Shown here: positions 1 through 8,319 of the stretch, one piece after another
How the letters are laid out: each line of letters opens with the position of its first letter
Numbering within the stretch: the first letter of the stretch is position 1
NCBI GenBank assembly: GCA_050433985.1
Contig: JBNPWE010000003.1
Location: 1 to 64,000, forward strand
Direction of reading: 5' to 3'
Source of the DNA: JACIYW01 sp014359745
GTDB lineage: Bacteria > Pseudomonadota > Alphaproteobacteria > Rhodobacterales > Rhodobacteraceae
Length of the DNA: 64,000 nt
Position numbers and translations under genes: made by a program
The notes under the pieces: generated by a model
The model's database searches: none
Seen by the model: only the letters and a program-made list of their open reading frames with translations
What the model was told of the DNA's origin: nothing

Positions 1-1
1 C

Positions 2-238
2 AATGGCGGTGGCGTCGGCTACTACAAGGACAAGGGCGCCTACCATCTCTACCTGTTGGAGACGGAGGCACCGATTGCCCGCCTGAAGTCGACACAAAAC
101 GGTGACGAGGTCCGGCTCGGATACTGGTCACACCGGCGCAAATGGGAGGATATCGATGACATGGGCGGCGTCGTCATGCCCCTCGACGACGCGCTCGAGT
201 TCATAGCAAACGAGGCCATCTTCTGGACTTGGACCTGA
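2..238 (+). CDS. 3' end of an unrecognised small protein (cut by window edge)
   Basis: The frame is open from the first full codon of the window to a TGA, so only the last 78 residues are visible. They contain a Gly-rich stretch (GGGVGYYKDKG), then a basic/aromatic segment (RLGYWSHRRKWE) followed by GGVVMPLDDALEFI and a Trp-rich end. I do not recognise the family. There is no signal peptide or membrane segment in the visible part. About 200 bp separate it from the next gene, which has its own promoter-like sequence, so it is probably not part of that operon. It reads as a soluble conserved hypothetical; the missing N-terminus prevents more. Confidence 0.6.
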   Translation, partial: NGGGVGYYKDKGAYHLYLLETEAPIARLKSTQNGDEVRLGYWSHRRKWEDIDDMGGVVMPLDDALEFIANEAIFWTWT

Positions 239-320
239 ACCAAAAACGTACAAAGTCGAGCTGAGAGCCCATCGACAGGCTGAGTGGCGGAAACCAGAAT
301 CGAACAACTATTAGAAAATC

Positions 321-349
321 TTGCGTTAAACGGATTGGTCGGCTAGCAT
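321..349 (+). promoter_or_regulatory. sigma70-like promoter for the CoA ligase/LIV operon
   Basis: TTGCGT at 321-326 and TAGCAT at 344-349 are separated by 17 bp, fitting a housekeeping promoter. Transcription would start near 356, just before the palindrome at 367-382. It is the only promoter-like pair I found before the operon. Confidence 0.4.
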
Positions 350-366
350 TCGTTTGGGGAGTGTCG

Positions 367-382
367 GGTTCAAGCTTGAACC
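367..382. promoter_or_regulatory. 16-bp perfect palindrome, candidate operator
   Basis: GGTTCAAGCTTGAACC is identical on both strands with no spacer. It lies about 11-26 bp after the inferred transcription start and directly touches the tandem repeats that follow. A dimeric repressor bound here would block the operon. No regulator gene is adjacent, so the binding protein is unknown. Confidence 0.45.
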
Positions 383-426
383 GGGCAAAGTTTCGGCGGG
401 CAAAGTCTCGGCGGGCAAAGCCTCGG
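382..426 (+). repeat. three head-to-tail 15-bp repeats in the operon leader
   Basis: The unit CGGGCAAAGTYTCGG occurs at 382-396, 397-411 and 412-426 with only one or two changes between copies (TTT, TCT and CCT at the variable bases). It ends 12 bp before the ATG at 439, next to the G-rich ribosome-binding stretch. The frame is open through the repeats from a GTG at 361, but the Arg/Ala/Lys-rich translation does not look like the start of an acyl-CoA ligase, so I treat it as untranslated leader. Confidence 0.7.
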
Positions 427-438
427 GGGGGGGGAGAG

Positions 439-1986
439 ATGACGGCGACATCGCTGACATATTGCCTGGAAACAGCGGCTGCACTCCTTCGGAATCGGCC
501 CTTTTTGATCAGCGAGAATGGTGAGACCACGTTCGGCGAATTCGACGCGCTGTCGGGTCGACTGGCCAATGTATTGCTGGCGCATGGCGTCGGGCGGGGG
601 GACGTCGTTGGGCTCTATCTGCCGAGCTGCCCGATGCTCAGCGCGGGCTACTTCGCCTGCCAGAAGATCGGTGCCATCGCCGCGCCGATCCCGGGCATGA
701 ACCGCGCGCATGAGGTTCGTCCGATCCTGGAACGCACGCAGATGCGCGTAATGGTGGCGGATACGCACACGGCGGCAGAGGCCGCGCGCGCGCGAAAGGC
801 AGCCGGGCAGGAGGTGACAATCCTTGTGACCGGCGGCACCGTCGCGGGGGCTGTTCCGCTCGACCCGGCGCTCGACTCGGCTAATGCGCACTGTCCACCG
901 CTGCCGCTGCGCCCGGACGATCCGGCGGCGCTGTTTTTCACCTCGGGGACCACGGGCGCGCCCAAGGGGGCCGTGCAGACCCAGCGCAGCATCACCACGA
1001 CGCTGCGCGACATGGCCGTCCATGCCGGCTTCGGCTGGGACCGCGAAGTGTTCCTGTGCGTGCTGCCCGTGTTCAACAACTTCGGCGCCACGGTCATGGT
1101 GAACGGCGCGGTCTACAACGGTGCGCGCCTCGTCATGCTGGAGCGCTGGGATACGCAAAAGGTGCTCGATGCGATCACCCGGCACCGGGTGACCTATATG
1201 GCCGGTGCGCCGACGATGTTCCTCTACATGCTGCGCGAGTTCGATCCGAAGCGGCACGATCTGTCCTCGATGCGCCTTGGGGTCGCGGCCGGGGCGCCCG
1301 TCTCTCCGGAAATCCTGACGCAGTTCGAAGAGACGACCGGGGTGCCCATTCTCGAGCTATACGGCGCGACCGAGGTTTCCGGGGGCGCCACCGCCCAGCC
1401 GCTCATCGGCGTGCGCAAGCGCGGCTCGGCCGGCGTTCCCCTCGGTGCCTCGCGCATCGCCATCGTCGACGAGGCCGGTACGCCGCTCCCCCCCGGAGAG
1501 ACCGGCGAAGTGCGCGTCTCGGGCGACATCGTCGGCGCGGGCTACTGGGGCGACAAGGAGACGACCGCTGCGAGCTTTTCCGACGCGGGCTGGCTGAGCG
1601 GCGACATCGGCTATCTCGACGAGGACGGTTACCTCTTCATCGTCGACCGCAAGAAGGACGTGATCATTGCCGGCGGCTACAACATCTATCCCATCGAGGT
1701 CGAGGATCTTCTGTTTCGCCACCCCGATGTTGGCGTGTGTGCGGTGATCGGCGTGCCGGACAGCGTGAAGGGAGAGATCCCCGCCGCAGTTCTCATCCCC
1801 CGCGCCGACCGGTCTCTGGACGCCACCGCGCTGATCGCCTTCTGCCGCGAGAACCTTGCGGCTTACAAGGTGCCGCGCCGCCTGTTCACGGTCGAGGAAA
1901 TGCCGCACGGCCCCACCGGGAAAATTCTTAAGCGCACGCTGCGCGACTGGCTCGCCGAAGGGCGCCTGACGGAGATAACGCCATGA
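439..1986 (+). CDS. AMP-forming acyl-CoA synthetase/ligase
   Basis: Activates a carboxylic acid to its CoA thioester via an acyl-adenylate (ANL superfamily). At 515 aa it has full family length. Visible motifs in order are the P-loop-like LFFTSGTTGAPKG (about residues 165-177), GYWGDKE (about 369), the C-terminal hinge region DRKKDVIIAGGYNIYP with the conserved GYNIYP, and the catalytic lysine in PTGKILKR (about 493-500). I start at ATG 439 because a GGGGAGAG ribosome site sits just before it and residues from there match the family; a GTG at 361 would add a repeat-encoded tail. It overlaps the next gene by 4 bp (ATGA). With the SDR and LIV importer downstream it probably activates the imported acid; the substrate (aromatic, alicyclic or fatty) cannot be read from sequence. 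Confidence 0.9.
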   Translation: MTATSLTYCLETAAALLRNRPFLISENGETTFGEFDALSGRLANVLLAHGVGRGDVVGLYLPSCPMLSAGYFACQKIGAIAAPIPGMNRAHEVRPILERTQMRVMVADTHTAAEAARARKAAGQEVTILVTGGTVAGAVPLDPALDSANAHCPPLPLRPDDPAALFFTSGTTGAPKGAVQTQRSITTTLRDMAVHAGFGWDREVFLCVLPVFNNFGATVMVNGAVYNGARLVMLERWDTQKVLDAITRHRVTYMAGAPTMFLYMLREFDPKRHDLSSMRLGVAAGAPVSPEILTQFEETTGVPILELYGATEVSGGATAQPLIGVRKRGSAGVPLGASRIAIVDEAGTPLPPGETGEVRVSGDIVGAGYWGDKETTAASFSDAGWLSGDIGYLDEDGYLFIVDRKKDVIIAGGYNIYPIEVEDLLFRHPDVGVCAVIGVPDSVKGEIPAAVLIPRADRSLDATALIAFCRENLAAYKVPRRLFTVEEMPHGPTGKILKRTLRDWLAEGRLTEITP

Positions 1987-2756
1987 ACCCCACGGGCAAA
2001 CCTCTTGACGATCGTGTCGCACTCGTCACCGGCGCTGGCGGGCCGATGGGGCGGGCGATCGCCATGCGTCTGGCAGCCGACGGGGCGAGCCTGGCGCTCA
2101 TGGACATCTCGGCCAACCGCCTCGCGGCGACGCGCGAGGCCATCGCCGAACGCCACCCGGAGACGGCGCTTTGCGCCATCCGCGCCGACGCACGACAGCA
2201 TGAGGAGGTCAAAGCAGCACTCGCTGAGTTCAGGGGGGCGGTGGGCGCTCCTGATATCCTGGTAAACGTTGTCGGCGGGATCCGCGGTGGCGCGCTGATC
2301 GAGCCGCTCGTCGGCATGAGCGAGGAGCGTTTCGACGCGACCTTCGATCTCAACCTCAAGCCGCTGTTCTGGATGGTGAACGCCGTTGCCCCAATGATGC
2401 TGGAGAGCGGGCGCGGCGCGATTGTCAACGTCTCGTCCGTCACCTACGCCGGCGACGGCGACCAGCCGGAATACGCCGCCGCCAAGGCCGCCGTCGCCTC
2501 GCTGACGCGCTCTCTCGCCGTCGAACTGGCGCCAACGGTACGGGTCAATGCGGTGGTGCCCGGCCTCATCCAGACCTCGGTCATGGACAACGCGCCATCC
2601 GAGATGGTCGAGGCCTACACTGCGCGCACACTTTTGAAGCGGCTCGGTCGGCCCGAAGACATCGCCGGCGCAGTCGCCTTTCTTGTCGGCCCGGACGCCG
2701 ATTATCTGACGGGTGTGTTATTGCCCGTTTCGGGAGGCATCGTGGCAATCTTGTAG
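1983..2756 (+). CDS. short-chain dehydrogenase/reductase (SDR)
   Basis: A classical 257-aa NAD(P)-dependent oxidoreductase. The cofactor loop TGAGGPMG is near residue 17. The usual NNAG is VNVVGG here, the catalytic Ser lies in NVSSVTY (about 150), and the YxxxK pair is Y164/K168 in EYAAAK. The C-terminal PVSGG is typical. The start is the ATG overlapping the ligase stop, so translation is coupled. Together with the ligase it could oxidise or reduce a hydroxyacyl- or ketoacyl-CoA made from the imported substrate, which is inference. All active-site residues are present. Confidence 0.88.
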   Translation: MNPTGKPLDDRVALVTGAGGPMGRAIAMRLAADGASLALMDISANRLAATREAIAERHPETALCAIRADARQHEEVKAALAEFRGAVGAPDILVNVVGGIRGGALIEPLVGMSEERFDATFDLNLKPLFWMVNAVAPMMLESGRGAIVNVSSVTYAGDGDQPEYAAAKAAVASLTRSLAVELAPTVRVNAVVPGLIQTSVMDNAPSEMVEAYTARTLLKRLGRPEDIAGAVAFLVGPDADYLTGVLLPVSGGIVAIL

Positions 2757-2809
2757 GCTGCGGCGCGCACTACGGTCATCGACCACCAAACACGGGAGGA
2801 AACATCAAT

Positions 2810-4006
2810 ATGGACACGGTCAATTCGGTTCGCTTACTGGGGGCTGCGGCCCTTTCGCTCCTGCTCGCTCAGGGCGCGCAGGCGCAGGAAACGCTCAAGC
2901 TCGGGCTCTCGGTGCCCTTGTCGGGCGCGGCTGCCACCTGGGGCCTCGGCATGGAATGGGCCGCCGAGCAGGCTGTCGAGCGCGTCAACGCCGAAGGCGG
3001 GGTCACAGCGAACGGCAAGACTTACATGTTCGATGTCGTGGCCTACGACAACAAGTACAGTGCCACCGAAGGCGCGCGCAACGCCCAGACGATGCTGAAC
3101 CGTGACGGAGTCAAATTCATCGCCGGAGCCATCGGCACCGCCCCGGTCCGCGCCATGCAGGCGCTGACCGAGCGCAACGGCGTGATCCTGTTCAGTACCG
3201 CCTGGGGCAAGAGCGTGAAGGGACCGGAATATCCCTATACCTTCACCCAGATGAACACGCCGTTCGAGATTCTGGAACCGTTCTACACCTTCATCAAGAA
3301 ACAGCACCCCGACCTCGCGACTGCGGTTCTCATCAGCCCCAACGATGCCACCGGACAAGAGCTTGAGCCGGTAGCCGTGGAAACCTGGAAGGGCCTCGGT
3401 GTCGAGATGCTGGCAAGCGACTGGTACGAGCGCGGCACCACCGAATTCCAGCCGATCGCCACCAAGATCGCCTCGCTCAATCCGGACCTCGTCGATTTCT
3501 CGGCCGCGCCGCCGACCGATGTCGGGTCGATCCTGAAAGAGCTTGATGTGCTGGGTTGGGACGGCGTAAAGGTCATGTCGGCCGGCACTTCTGTCGATGC
3601 CTTGACGGCAGTCGCCGGGGAGGCTGCCGAAGGTGCCTATCTTGGCGCGTCGGCCGACTTCGACAGCGAGACGGCGACCGATGTGCAGCGCGAGTTGAAC
3701 GCCAACGCGCGCAAGGCGCTTGGAGAGCCGCTGAACGGGATCACCATCTCGTCCTATGACGCGATCATGGCGCTGCGCGCCGCGATCTTGGCGGCCGACA
3801 GCGTCGATCCGACAAAAGTGAAGGACGTGCTTCCATCGGTGCGCTTCGAGTCTTCCTATGGCGCGTCAGGCTTTGGCGGCGAAGCGGTCTATGGTTATCC
3901 CCAGCAGATGCTGATTCCGGTGATCGTCACCCAAGTAGAAAACGGCAAGGCGGTCGAGCTGACGCGGAACAATCCCGCCGAGCTTGAAGCGCTGCTCAAC
4001 GACTGA
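2810..4006 (+). CDS. LIV-type ABC transporter substrate-binding protein
   Basis: Periplasmic binding protein of the branched-chain amino acid/amide (HAAT, Peripla_BP_6) family, 398 aa. The first 25 residues form a signal peptide with a basic start, a Leu/Ala core and an AQA cleavage site before QETLKLG. The mature start LKLGLSVPLSGAAATWG is typical of the family. A GGGAGG ribosome site precedes the ATG by a suitable distance. It sits between the SDR and the permeases, so it should supply the importer. LIV-family binding proteins also take aromatic acids, amides and urea, and the adjacent CoA ligase makes a carboxylate more likely than an amino acid. Confidence 0.88.
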   Translation: MDTVNSVRLLGAAALSLLLAQGAQAQETLKLGLSVPLSGAAATWGLGMEWAAEQAVERVNAEGGVTANGKTYMFDVVAYDNKYSATEGARNAQTMLNRDGVKFIAGAIGTAPVRAMQALTERNGVILFSTAWGKSVKGPEYPYTFTQMNTPFEILEPFYTFIKKQHPDLATAVLISPNDATGQELEPVAVETWKGLGVEMLASDWYERGTTEFQPIATKIASLNPDLVDFSAAPPTDVGSILKELDVLGWDGVKVMSAGTSVDALTAVAGEAAEGAYLGASADFDSETATDVQRELNANARKALGEPLNGITISSYDAIMALRAAILAADSVDPTKVKDVLPSVRFESSYGASGFGGEAVYGYPQQMLIPVIVTQVENGKAVELTRNNPAELEALLND

Positions 4007-4018
4007 AAAAGCGACGGC

Positions 4019-4042
4019 CGCGGGCGGCGTTTGCCGCCTGCG
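4019..4042 (+). terminator. hairpin between binding protein and permease genes
   Basis: CGCGGGCGGC (4019-4028) pairs with GCCGCCTGCG (4033-4042) around a 4-base loop, 10 bp with one G-T pair. No T-run follows. Such hairpins after binding-protein genes commonly protect the upstream mRNA or cause partial termination, giving more binding protein than permease. Confidence 0.5.
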
Positions 4043-4060
4043 ATGCCCGGATGAGGTGTG

Positions 4061-4942
4061 ATGGAACTGTTCGTCCAACTGCTCGCCAATACCCTGCAGA
4101 TCGGCTCGGTCTATGTGCTTTTTGCTCTTGGGCTGACGCTGATCTTCGGGGTGATGAAAATCATCAACTTCGCGCATGGTGCCTTCTATACCGCTGCGGC
4201 CCTGATCGTGACATCGGTGGTGCCCTTTGCCACCGCCACGCTCGGGCTGCCGCTTTGGGCGGGTTATCTTCTGGCGGCCATCGCGGCGATCGCCGTCGTC
4301 CTCTGCCTCGGCGCACTCGTCTACAGCCTTGGTTTCCAGTATGTGCTGAAGGATCTAAACGGCTCCTTCATCCTGTCGATCGGGCTGCTTCTCGTCCTCA
4401 ACGGCGCCTATCTCGCGATCTATGGCGGAGCGCCGCGCTCGGTGCCGCAAATCCTGCCCGGCACCATCAGCATCTTCGGCGCCACCCTGACAGCACAGCG
4501 TCTGGCGTTGGTGATCGTCGCCGCAATCGTGACCGGCGGGCTCTATCTTCTCATCGAGCGCACGCGGCTCGGGCTTGCCCTGCGCGCCGTGGCCCAAGAC
4601 CAGGAGGCGGCGATGCTGCAGGGCATGCCGTATCGCCGCGTCGCGCTTTACGGTTTCATGATCGGCGCCGGGCTTGCCGCCTGTGCGGGCGTTCTGATGG
4701 CACCGATCAACGCGGTGACCCCGGTGAGCGGAGACGAGTTCCTGATCAAGGCGTTCATCATCATCATCATCGGCGGCCTCGGCTCCGTCGCTGGTGCCAT
4801 AGTCGGCGGCCTCTTCATCGCCGTGGTCGAGAGTGTGGGCGGCTACTTCTTCGACCCGTCCACCGCGACCCTGGCCATGTTCATTCTGGTCATCGTCTTC
4901 CTGCTCGTTCGTCCTCAGGGAATCCTTGGAAATGCTGAATAG
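4061..4942 (+). CDS. livH: LIV-type ABC permease, LivH-like
   Basis: Inner-membrane permease subunit, 293 aa, with about eight hydrophobic segments. The early GLTLIFGVMKIINFAHGAFY is the LivH signature, and the cytoplasmic loop RTRLGLALRAVAQDQEAA is the ATPase-coupling region. I choose ATG 4061, which has GAGG a few bases upstream; GTG 4058 in the same frame is the alternative. Its end overlaps the LivM-like gene by 11 bp. The symbol denotes family; the substrate need not be leucine. Confidence 0.87.
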   Translation: MELFVQLLANTLQIGSVYVLFALGLTLIFGVMKIINFAHGAFYTAAALIVTSVVPFATATLGLPLWAGYLLAAIAAIAVVLCLGALVYSLGFQYVLKDLNGSFILSIGLLLVLNGAYLAIYGGAPRSVPQILPGTISIFGATLTAQRLALVIVAAIVTGGLYLLIERTRLGLALRAVAQDQEAAMLQGMPYRRVALYGFMIGAGLAACAGVLMAPINAVTPVSGDEFLIKAFIIIIIGGLGSVAGAIVGGLFIAVVESVGGYFFDPSTATLAMFILVIVFLLVRPQGILGNAE

Positions 4943-5861
4943 ATCGTCCGGCGTCTGGATCTGTGTGGCTCTTGCCACAGGCGCTGTGCTGTTTGCGCTG
5001 CTGGCGACGAACCCTTACTACACGTCGCTCGTCGTCTGGATCCTGACGAATGCCGTGCTCGCCTCGGCCTTGCGTTTCGTGCTGCAGATCGGCGAACTCA
5101 ATATCGCCACCGCCGCCTTCTTCGGCATTGGCGCATACACGGCGGCGATTACGGCCGTCCTCTTCGGCTGGCCGTTCTGGTTGACACTCGTGCTCGCGCC
5201 GCTGGTGGCTGCCACGCTCAGCGCGCTGTTCGGATGGGTTACGCTGCGTGCCAAGGGTCCGTATTTTCTGCTGATCTCCTTCGCTGTCACAGAGGTCATC
5301 CGCCTGATCTATACCCAGACCAACGCGATCGGGGGCAATTCAGGCCTCGTCGGCATGTTTCCCCCGATGGCGATCGACGCCTACTATCCTGCACTCGCTG
5401 TCGCGCTTCTTGCGGCAACGCTCTTCGCCCTGTACGGGGTCGAACGCAGCGATCTCGGCCGGATGTTCATGGCGATCAAGAACAACGATGCGATTCCCCG
5501 TTCTGTCGGGCTCAACGTTGTCTTCCTCAAGGTTCTGTGCGTCGTCATCGCGGCGGCGGCGGTCGGGCTCGCGGGCGGGCTCCACGCCTATGCGAACAAC
5601 GTCATCGCACCGGCCGACTTCACCTATTTCGTCGCCATCCTTGCGCTCGCCTATGTCAAGATCGGCGGCGAGGGGCACCCGTTCGGGCCGGTCCTCGGGG
5701 CGGCGGTGCTGACCCTCGTCGGGCAATGGGTCGCCGGGATATCTGCCTGGGAGAACATTTTCTACGGCGCGGTCATCGTGGCAACCGTTCTTGCCTTCCC
5801 CGGTGGCCTCGTCGGTCTCGCCGCACGCGCGCGAAGCCTCGTCATCCGGAGCGGACAATGA
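4932..5861 (+). CDS. livM: LIV-type ABC permease, LivM-like
   Basis: Second permease half, 309 aa, strongly hydrophobic with about eight to ten segments. Motifs are GELNIATAAFFGIGAYTAA near residue 50 and the coupling loop SDLGRMFMAIKNNDAIPRSVG. The start chosen is ATG 4932, overlapping the end of the LivH-like gene, which fits coupled translation; an in-frame upstream GTG lies inside the previous gene and gives a non-family N-terminus. The gene overlaps the ATPase gene by 4 bp. Confidence 0.87.
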   Translation: MLNRSSGVWICVALATGAVLFALLATNPYYTSLVVWILTNAVLASALRFVLQIGELNIATAAFFGIGAYTAAITAVLFGWPFWLTLVLAPLVAATLSALFGWVTLRAKGPYFLLISFAVTEVIRLIYTQTNAIGGNSGLVGMFPPMAIDAYYPALAVALLAATLFALYGVERSDLGRMFMAIKNNDAIPRSVGLNVVFLKVLCVVIAAAAVGLAGGLHAYANNVIAPADFTYFVAILALAYVKIGGEGHPFGPVLGAAVLTLVGQWVAGISAWENIFYGAVIVATVLAFPGGLVGLAARARSLVIRSGQ

Positions 5862-6610
5862 GCGCGGCGGCGAGCGCGCCCACCAGCAGGGATGTGATTC
5901 TGCGCGCCGAGCGGCTGGAGCGGCGTTTCGGCGGACTGACTGCCATCAGCGATTTCAGTTTCGAATTGCGCGAGGGCGAGATCCTCGGCCTGATCGGGCC
6001 GAACGGCGCCGGCAAGAGCACCACCTTCAACCTCATCAGCGGCTTCATCCGCCCGAGCAGCGGCCGCCTCGTCGTGATGGGGCGCGATGTAACCGGCGCG
6101 AGCGCCATGACAATCAGCCGACTCGGCCTGGTGCGTACGTTTCAGCACAACAGCCTCCTCAGCGAGATGAGCGTCATCGACAACATCCTCATCGGAACCT
6201 ATCACCATCGGAGCGGTCACGAGAGGCGCATGGAGAAGGTCCGTGAGGTGGCCGGAATGACCGGTCTTACCGACCATCTGAAGGCGATTGCCGGCAACCT
6301 GCCGCATGGGCTTCAGCGGATGCTGAGCATCGCCATCGCCCTCGCAGCCGAGCCGCGTATCCTGTGCCTCGACGAGCCGCTCACCGGGCTGCAGGGGGCC
6401 GAGGTCGGTGCCGCGCTCGACCTCTTCGAGGCGCTGCGCACGACGCATGGCCTGACCATCCTGCTTGTCGAGCACAACATGCGGGCGGTCATGCGCGCGT
6501 GCGACCGTGTCATCGTGCTCAATTACGGTCGCCTCCTCGCAGAGGGATCGCCGGAAGCCGTCAGCCGCGACGAAGCGGTGATCGAAGCTTATCTGGGACG
6601 CGGACGATGA
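5858..6610 (+). CDS. livG: LIV-type ABC ATPase, LivG-like
   Basis: 250-aa ATP-binding subunit. Walker A GPNGAGKST is at residues 47-55, Walker B ILCLDEPLTGL near 167 and the switch His in VEHNM. The ABC signature is degenerate: LPHGLQRMLSIA where LivG proteins usually have LPYGxQRxLEIA, so the Gln after Gly is displaced by Leu. The start at ATG 5858 overlaps the LivM stop (ATGA). It would energise the LivHM pore together with the LivF-like partner. Confidence 0.87.
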   Translation: MSAAASAPTSRDVILRAERLERRFGGLTAISDFSFELREGEILGLIGPNGAGKSTTFNLISGFIRPSSGRLVVMGRDVTGASAMTISRLGLVRTFQHNSLLSEMSVIDNILIGTYHHRSGHERRMEKVREVAGMTGLTDHLKAIAGNLPHGLQRMLSIAIALAAEPRILCLDEPLTGLQGAEVGAALDLFEALRTTHGLTILLVEHNMRAVMRACDRVIVLNYGRLLAEGSPEAVSRDEAVIEAYLGRGR

Positions 6611-7329
6611 CTTCAGACACAACAATTCTCTCCGTCGACGGGCTGTGCGTCAGCTATCATGGCGTGCCGGCCCTGCAGGACGTGTCGCTCAGTATCGAGC
6701 GCGGTTCGATCACGACCATCGTCGGCTCCAACGGCGCCGGCAAGACCACGCTGATGAAGGCAATCGCCGGGTTGCTCGTGCCCGAGCGGGGGCGCGTGCA
6801 CCTCTACGGCGAAGACAGCGGCGGGCGGACCCCGGCCGAGATGGTGCAGGCCGGTGTTACGCTGGTTCCCGAGGGGCGGCGTCTTTTCACGCAGATGAGC
6901 GTGCGCGACAACCTGATGACCGGCGCCTATATCCGCAGGGACCGGTCGGCGATCGCGGCGGATTTCGAGACCGTGCTCGGCCACTTCCCCGCCCTGCGGG
7001 ATCGCCTGAACGCGCCTGCGAGCGCCCTCAGCGGCGGGCAGCAGCAGATGCTCGCCGTCGGTCGCGCGTTGATGGCCGCGCCGCGTCTCGTGATGCTTGA
7101 CGAGCCGACCATCGGTCTTGCGCCGGCCGTCGTCGATACCATTTGCGAGATCATCCAGACGATTTCGCGCAATGGCGTGGAGGTGTTGCTGGTGGAGCAG
7201 AACGCGCATATTGCGCTGGAACTCGCCGCGCGGGCCTATGTGATGGAGAACGGCCGTATCGTACTCAGCGGCAGCGGAGAAGAGCTGATGGACAACGACC
7301 TGGTGCGGGAGGCCTATCTCGGCTTGTGA
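6607..7329 (+). CDS. livF: LIV-type ABC ATPase, LivF-like
   Basis: 240-aa ATPase completing the importer. Walker A SNGAGKTT is at residues 41-48, signature LSGGQQQMLAVGRAL begins near 141, Walker B RLVMLDEPTIGL near 160 and the H-loop analogue is VEQN. The family marker VTLVPEGRRLFTQMSVRDNL is present in slightly altered form. ATGA overlap with the previous gene shows it is the last cistron of a six-gene operon. The following 430 bp hold no clear gene. Confidence 0.88.
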   Translation: MTSDTTILSVDGLCVSYHGVPALQDVSLSIERGSITTIVGSNGAGKTTLMKAIAGLLVPERGRVHLYGEDSGGRTPAEMVQAGVTLVPEGRRLFTQMSVRDNLMTGAYIRRDRSAIAADFETVLGHFPALRDRLNAPASALSGGQQQMLAVGRALMAAPRLVMLDEPTIGLAPAVVDTICEIIQTISRNGVEVLLVEQNAHIALELAARAYVMENGRIVLSGSGEELMDNDLVREAYLGL

Positions 7330-7522
7330 ACAATGCGCTGCGCGCGAAAGCGGCGCGTCGCCCTCGCCTCGGCCTGGCGCGTCGTCGACTCGAACCAGGT
7401 TGTTTCGGGGTGCGGCACGGCTGACCATCTCGACACCGCCGCCCGCGTGCCTGGCACATTTGATCTGTTCTGTGCTCCACGGTGCGCTCAGGTAGAGACC
7501 GGCGGAGCCTTCTTTGACTCAA

Positions 7523-7696
7523 TCAGACGTTGTGTCCCGCCATATCGACAGCAGCAGCCTTCGTTCCGCGCCCGGTGCCGACCGGGACATTGGCGACGCC
7601 TGCGGTCCGCACCTGTTCCCAAACGGTTCGGGCGTCCTCCGGCGGGTCGGCCATGACCACATCGGTGGTCATGGCGGCCGATACGGTTTTCAACAT
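7523..7696 (-). pseudogene. short CBS-domain-like reading frame, possible remnant
   Basis: A 57-codon frame whose translation contains TVSAAMTTDVVMADPPEDA and later AGVANVPVG. This resembles the first half of a CBS domain (TVxxxMTxxVVxxxPxxxx ... GvxxxPV). It then ends in a non-CBS tail. There is no convincing ribosome site before ATG 7696. It lies downstream of ubiX on the same strand. It could be a fragment of a larger decayed gene or chance similarity in a GC-rich frame. Confidence 0.22.
7650..7675. repeat. inverted repeat with perfect 11-bp arms
   Basis: GCCATGACCAC (7650-7660) and GTGGTCATGGC (7665-7675) flank a 4-base loop. No T-run lies on either side. It sits between the ends of the LIV operon (plus) and ubiX (minus), so a two-way terminator or RNA end-protector is possible. 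Confidence 0.5.
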
Positions 7697-7761
7697 TCGG
7701 GTCGCGCAGCCTGTGCCATGGCGGCCGATCCGCCGCGGTTTCGCCCCTTTCCGTCGCGACC

Positions 7762-8319
7762 TCACCCTTTCCATGCGGCAGCCTGCGGCTGGCCAAGGCG
7801 CAACAGATCGACCGCCCGTGCCGCAATCTGGTCAACCACCTCCGCAACCGAACCGGGGTGCAGATAGAAGGCCGGGACCGGCGGCAGAATGATGCCGCCC
7901 ATTTCGGTCACCGACGTCATGTTCCGCAGATGTGCCAGCGTCAAGGGCGCCTCTCGTGCCAGCAAGACCAGGGCGCGGCGTTCTTTCAGTTGCACACCTG
8001 CGGCGCGGGTCAGCAGGTTGTCATCCAGTCCCTGCGCGATGGCGGCGAGGCTGCGCATGGAACAGGGCGCCACGATCATCCCGGCAACCGGATGCGATCC
8101 CGAAGCGATCACTGCCCCAATATTGCGCACGTCATGGCGACAGCAGCCGAGGGCAAGCAGCCGTTCGATGGCATCGGGCCCGCATTCCTCGGTCAGTGTG
8201 CGCGCGCCCGCCGCGCTGATCACAAGGTCGACGCCCGCCCCCATCGCGGCAAGCCGCGCGGCAACAGCCAAGGCCAGCGCCGCGCCAGATGCACCGGAAA
8301 TGCCCAGCACAACCCTCAT
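7762..8319 (-). CDS. ubiX: flavin prenyltransferase UbiX
   Basis: Makes prenylated FMN, the cofactor used by UbiD decarboxylases. The 185-aa protein starts MRVVLGISGASGA, with the family FMN-binding GxSGASG motif at residues 7-13, and contains the PCSMRSLAAIAQG segment and the late PPVPAFY found in UbiX/Pad1 proteins. The ATG at 8319 overlaps the ubiD stop by 4 bp, so cofactor and apoenzyme genes are translationally coupled. Longer frames upstream run inside ubiD and are not credible starts. Confidence 0.93.
   Translation of the reverse strand: MRVVLGISGASGAALALAVAARLAAMGAGVDLVISAAGARTLTEECGPDAIERLLALGCCRHDVRNIGAVIASGSHPVAGMIVAPCSMRSLAAIAQGLDDNLLTRAAGVQLKERRALVLLAREAPLTLAHLRNMTSVTEMGGIILPPVPAFYLHPGSVAEVVDQIAARAVDLLRLGQPQAAAWKG

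Larger units (their letters stand above)
7330..7761. other. 432-bp stretch without a supported gene
   Basis: Several short frames run through here on both strands, none with a good ribosome site. It holds an 11-bp-stem inverted repeat (7650-7675) and, on the minus strand, a short CBS-like reading frame (7523-7696). It marks the border between the LIV operon and the ubiquinone genes and may be decayed DNA. Confidence 0.5.

Noticed and set aside
361..438. GTG 361 as start of the acyl-CoA ligase
   Set aside because: The added 26 residues are Arg/Ala/Lys repeats encoded by the tandem 15-mers; ATG 439 has a better ribosome site and family-like N-terminus.
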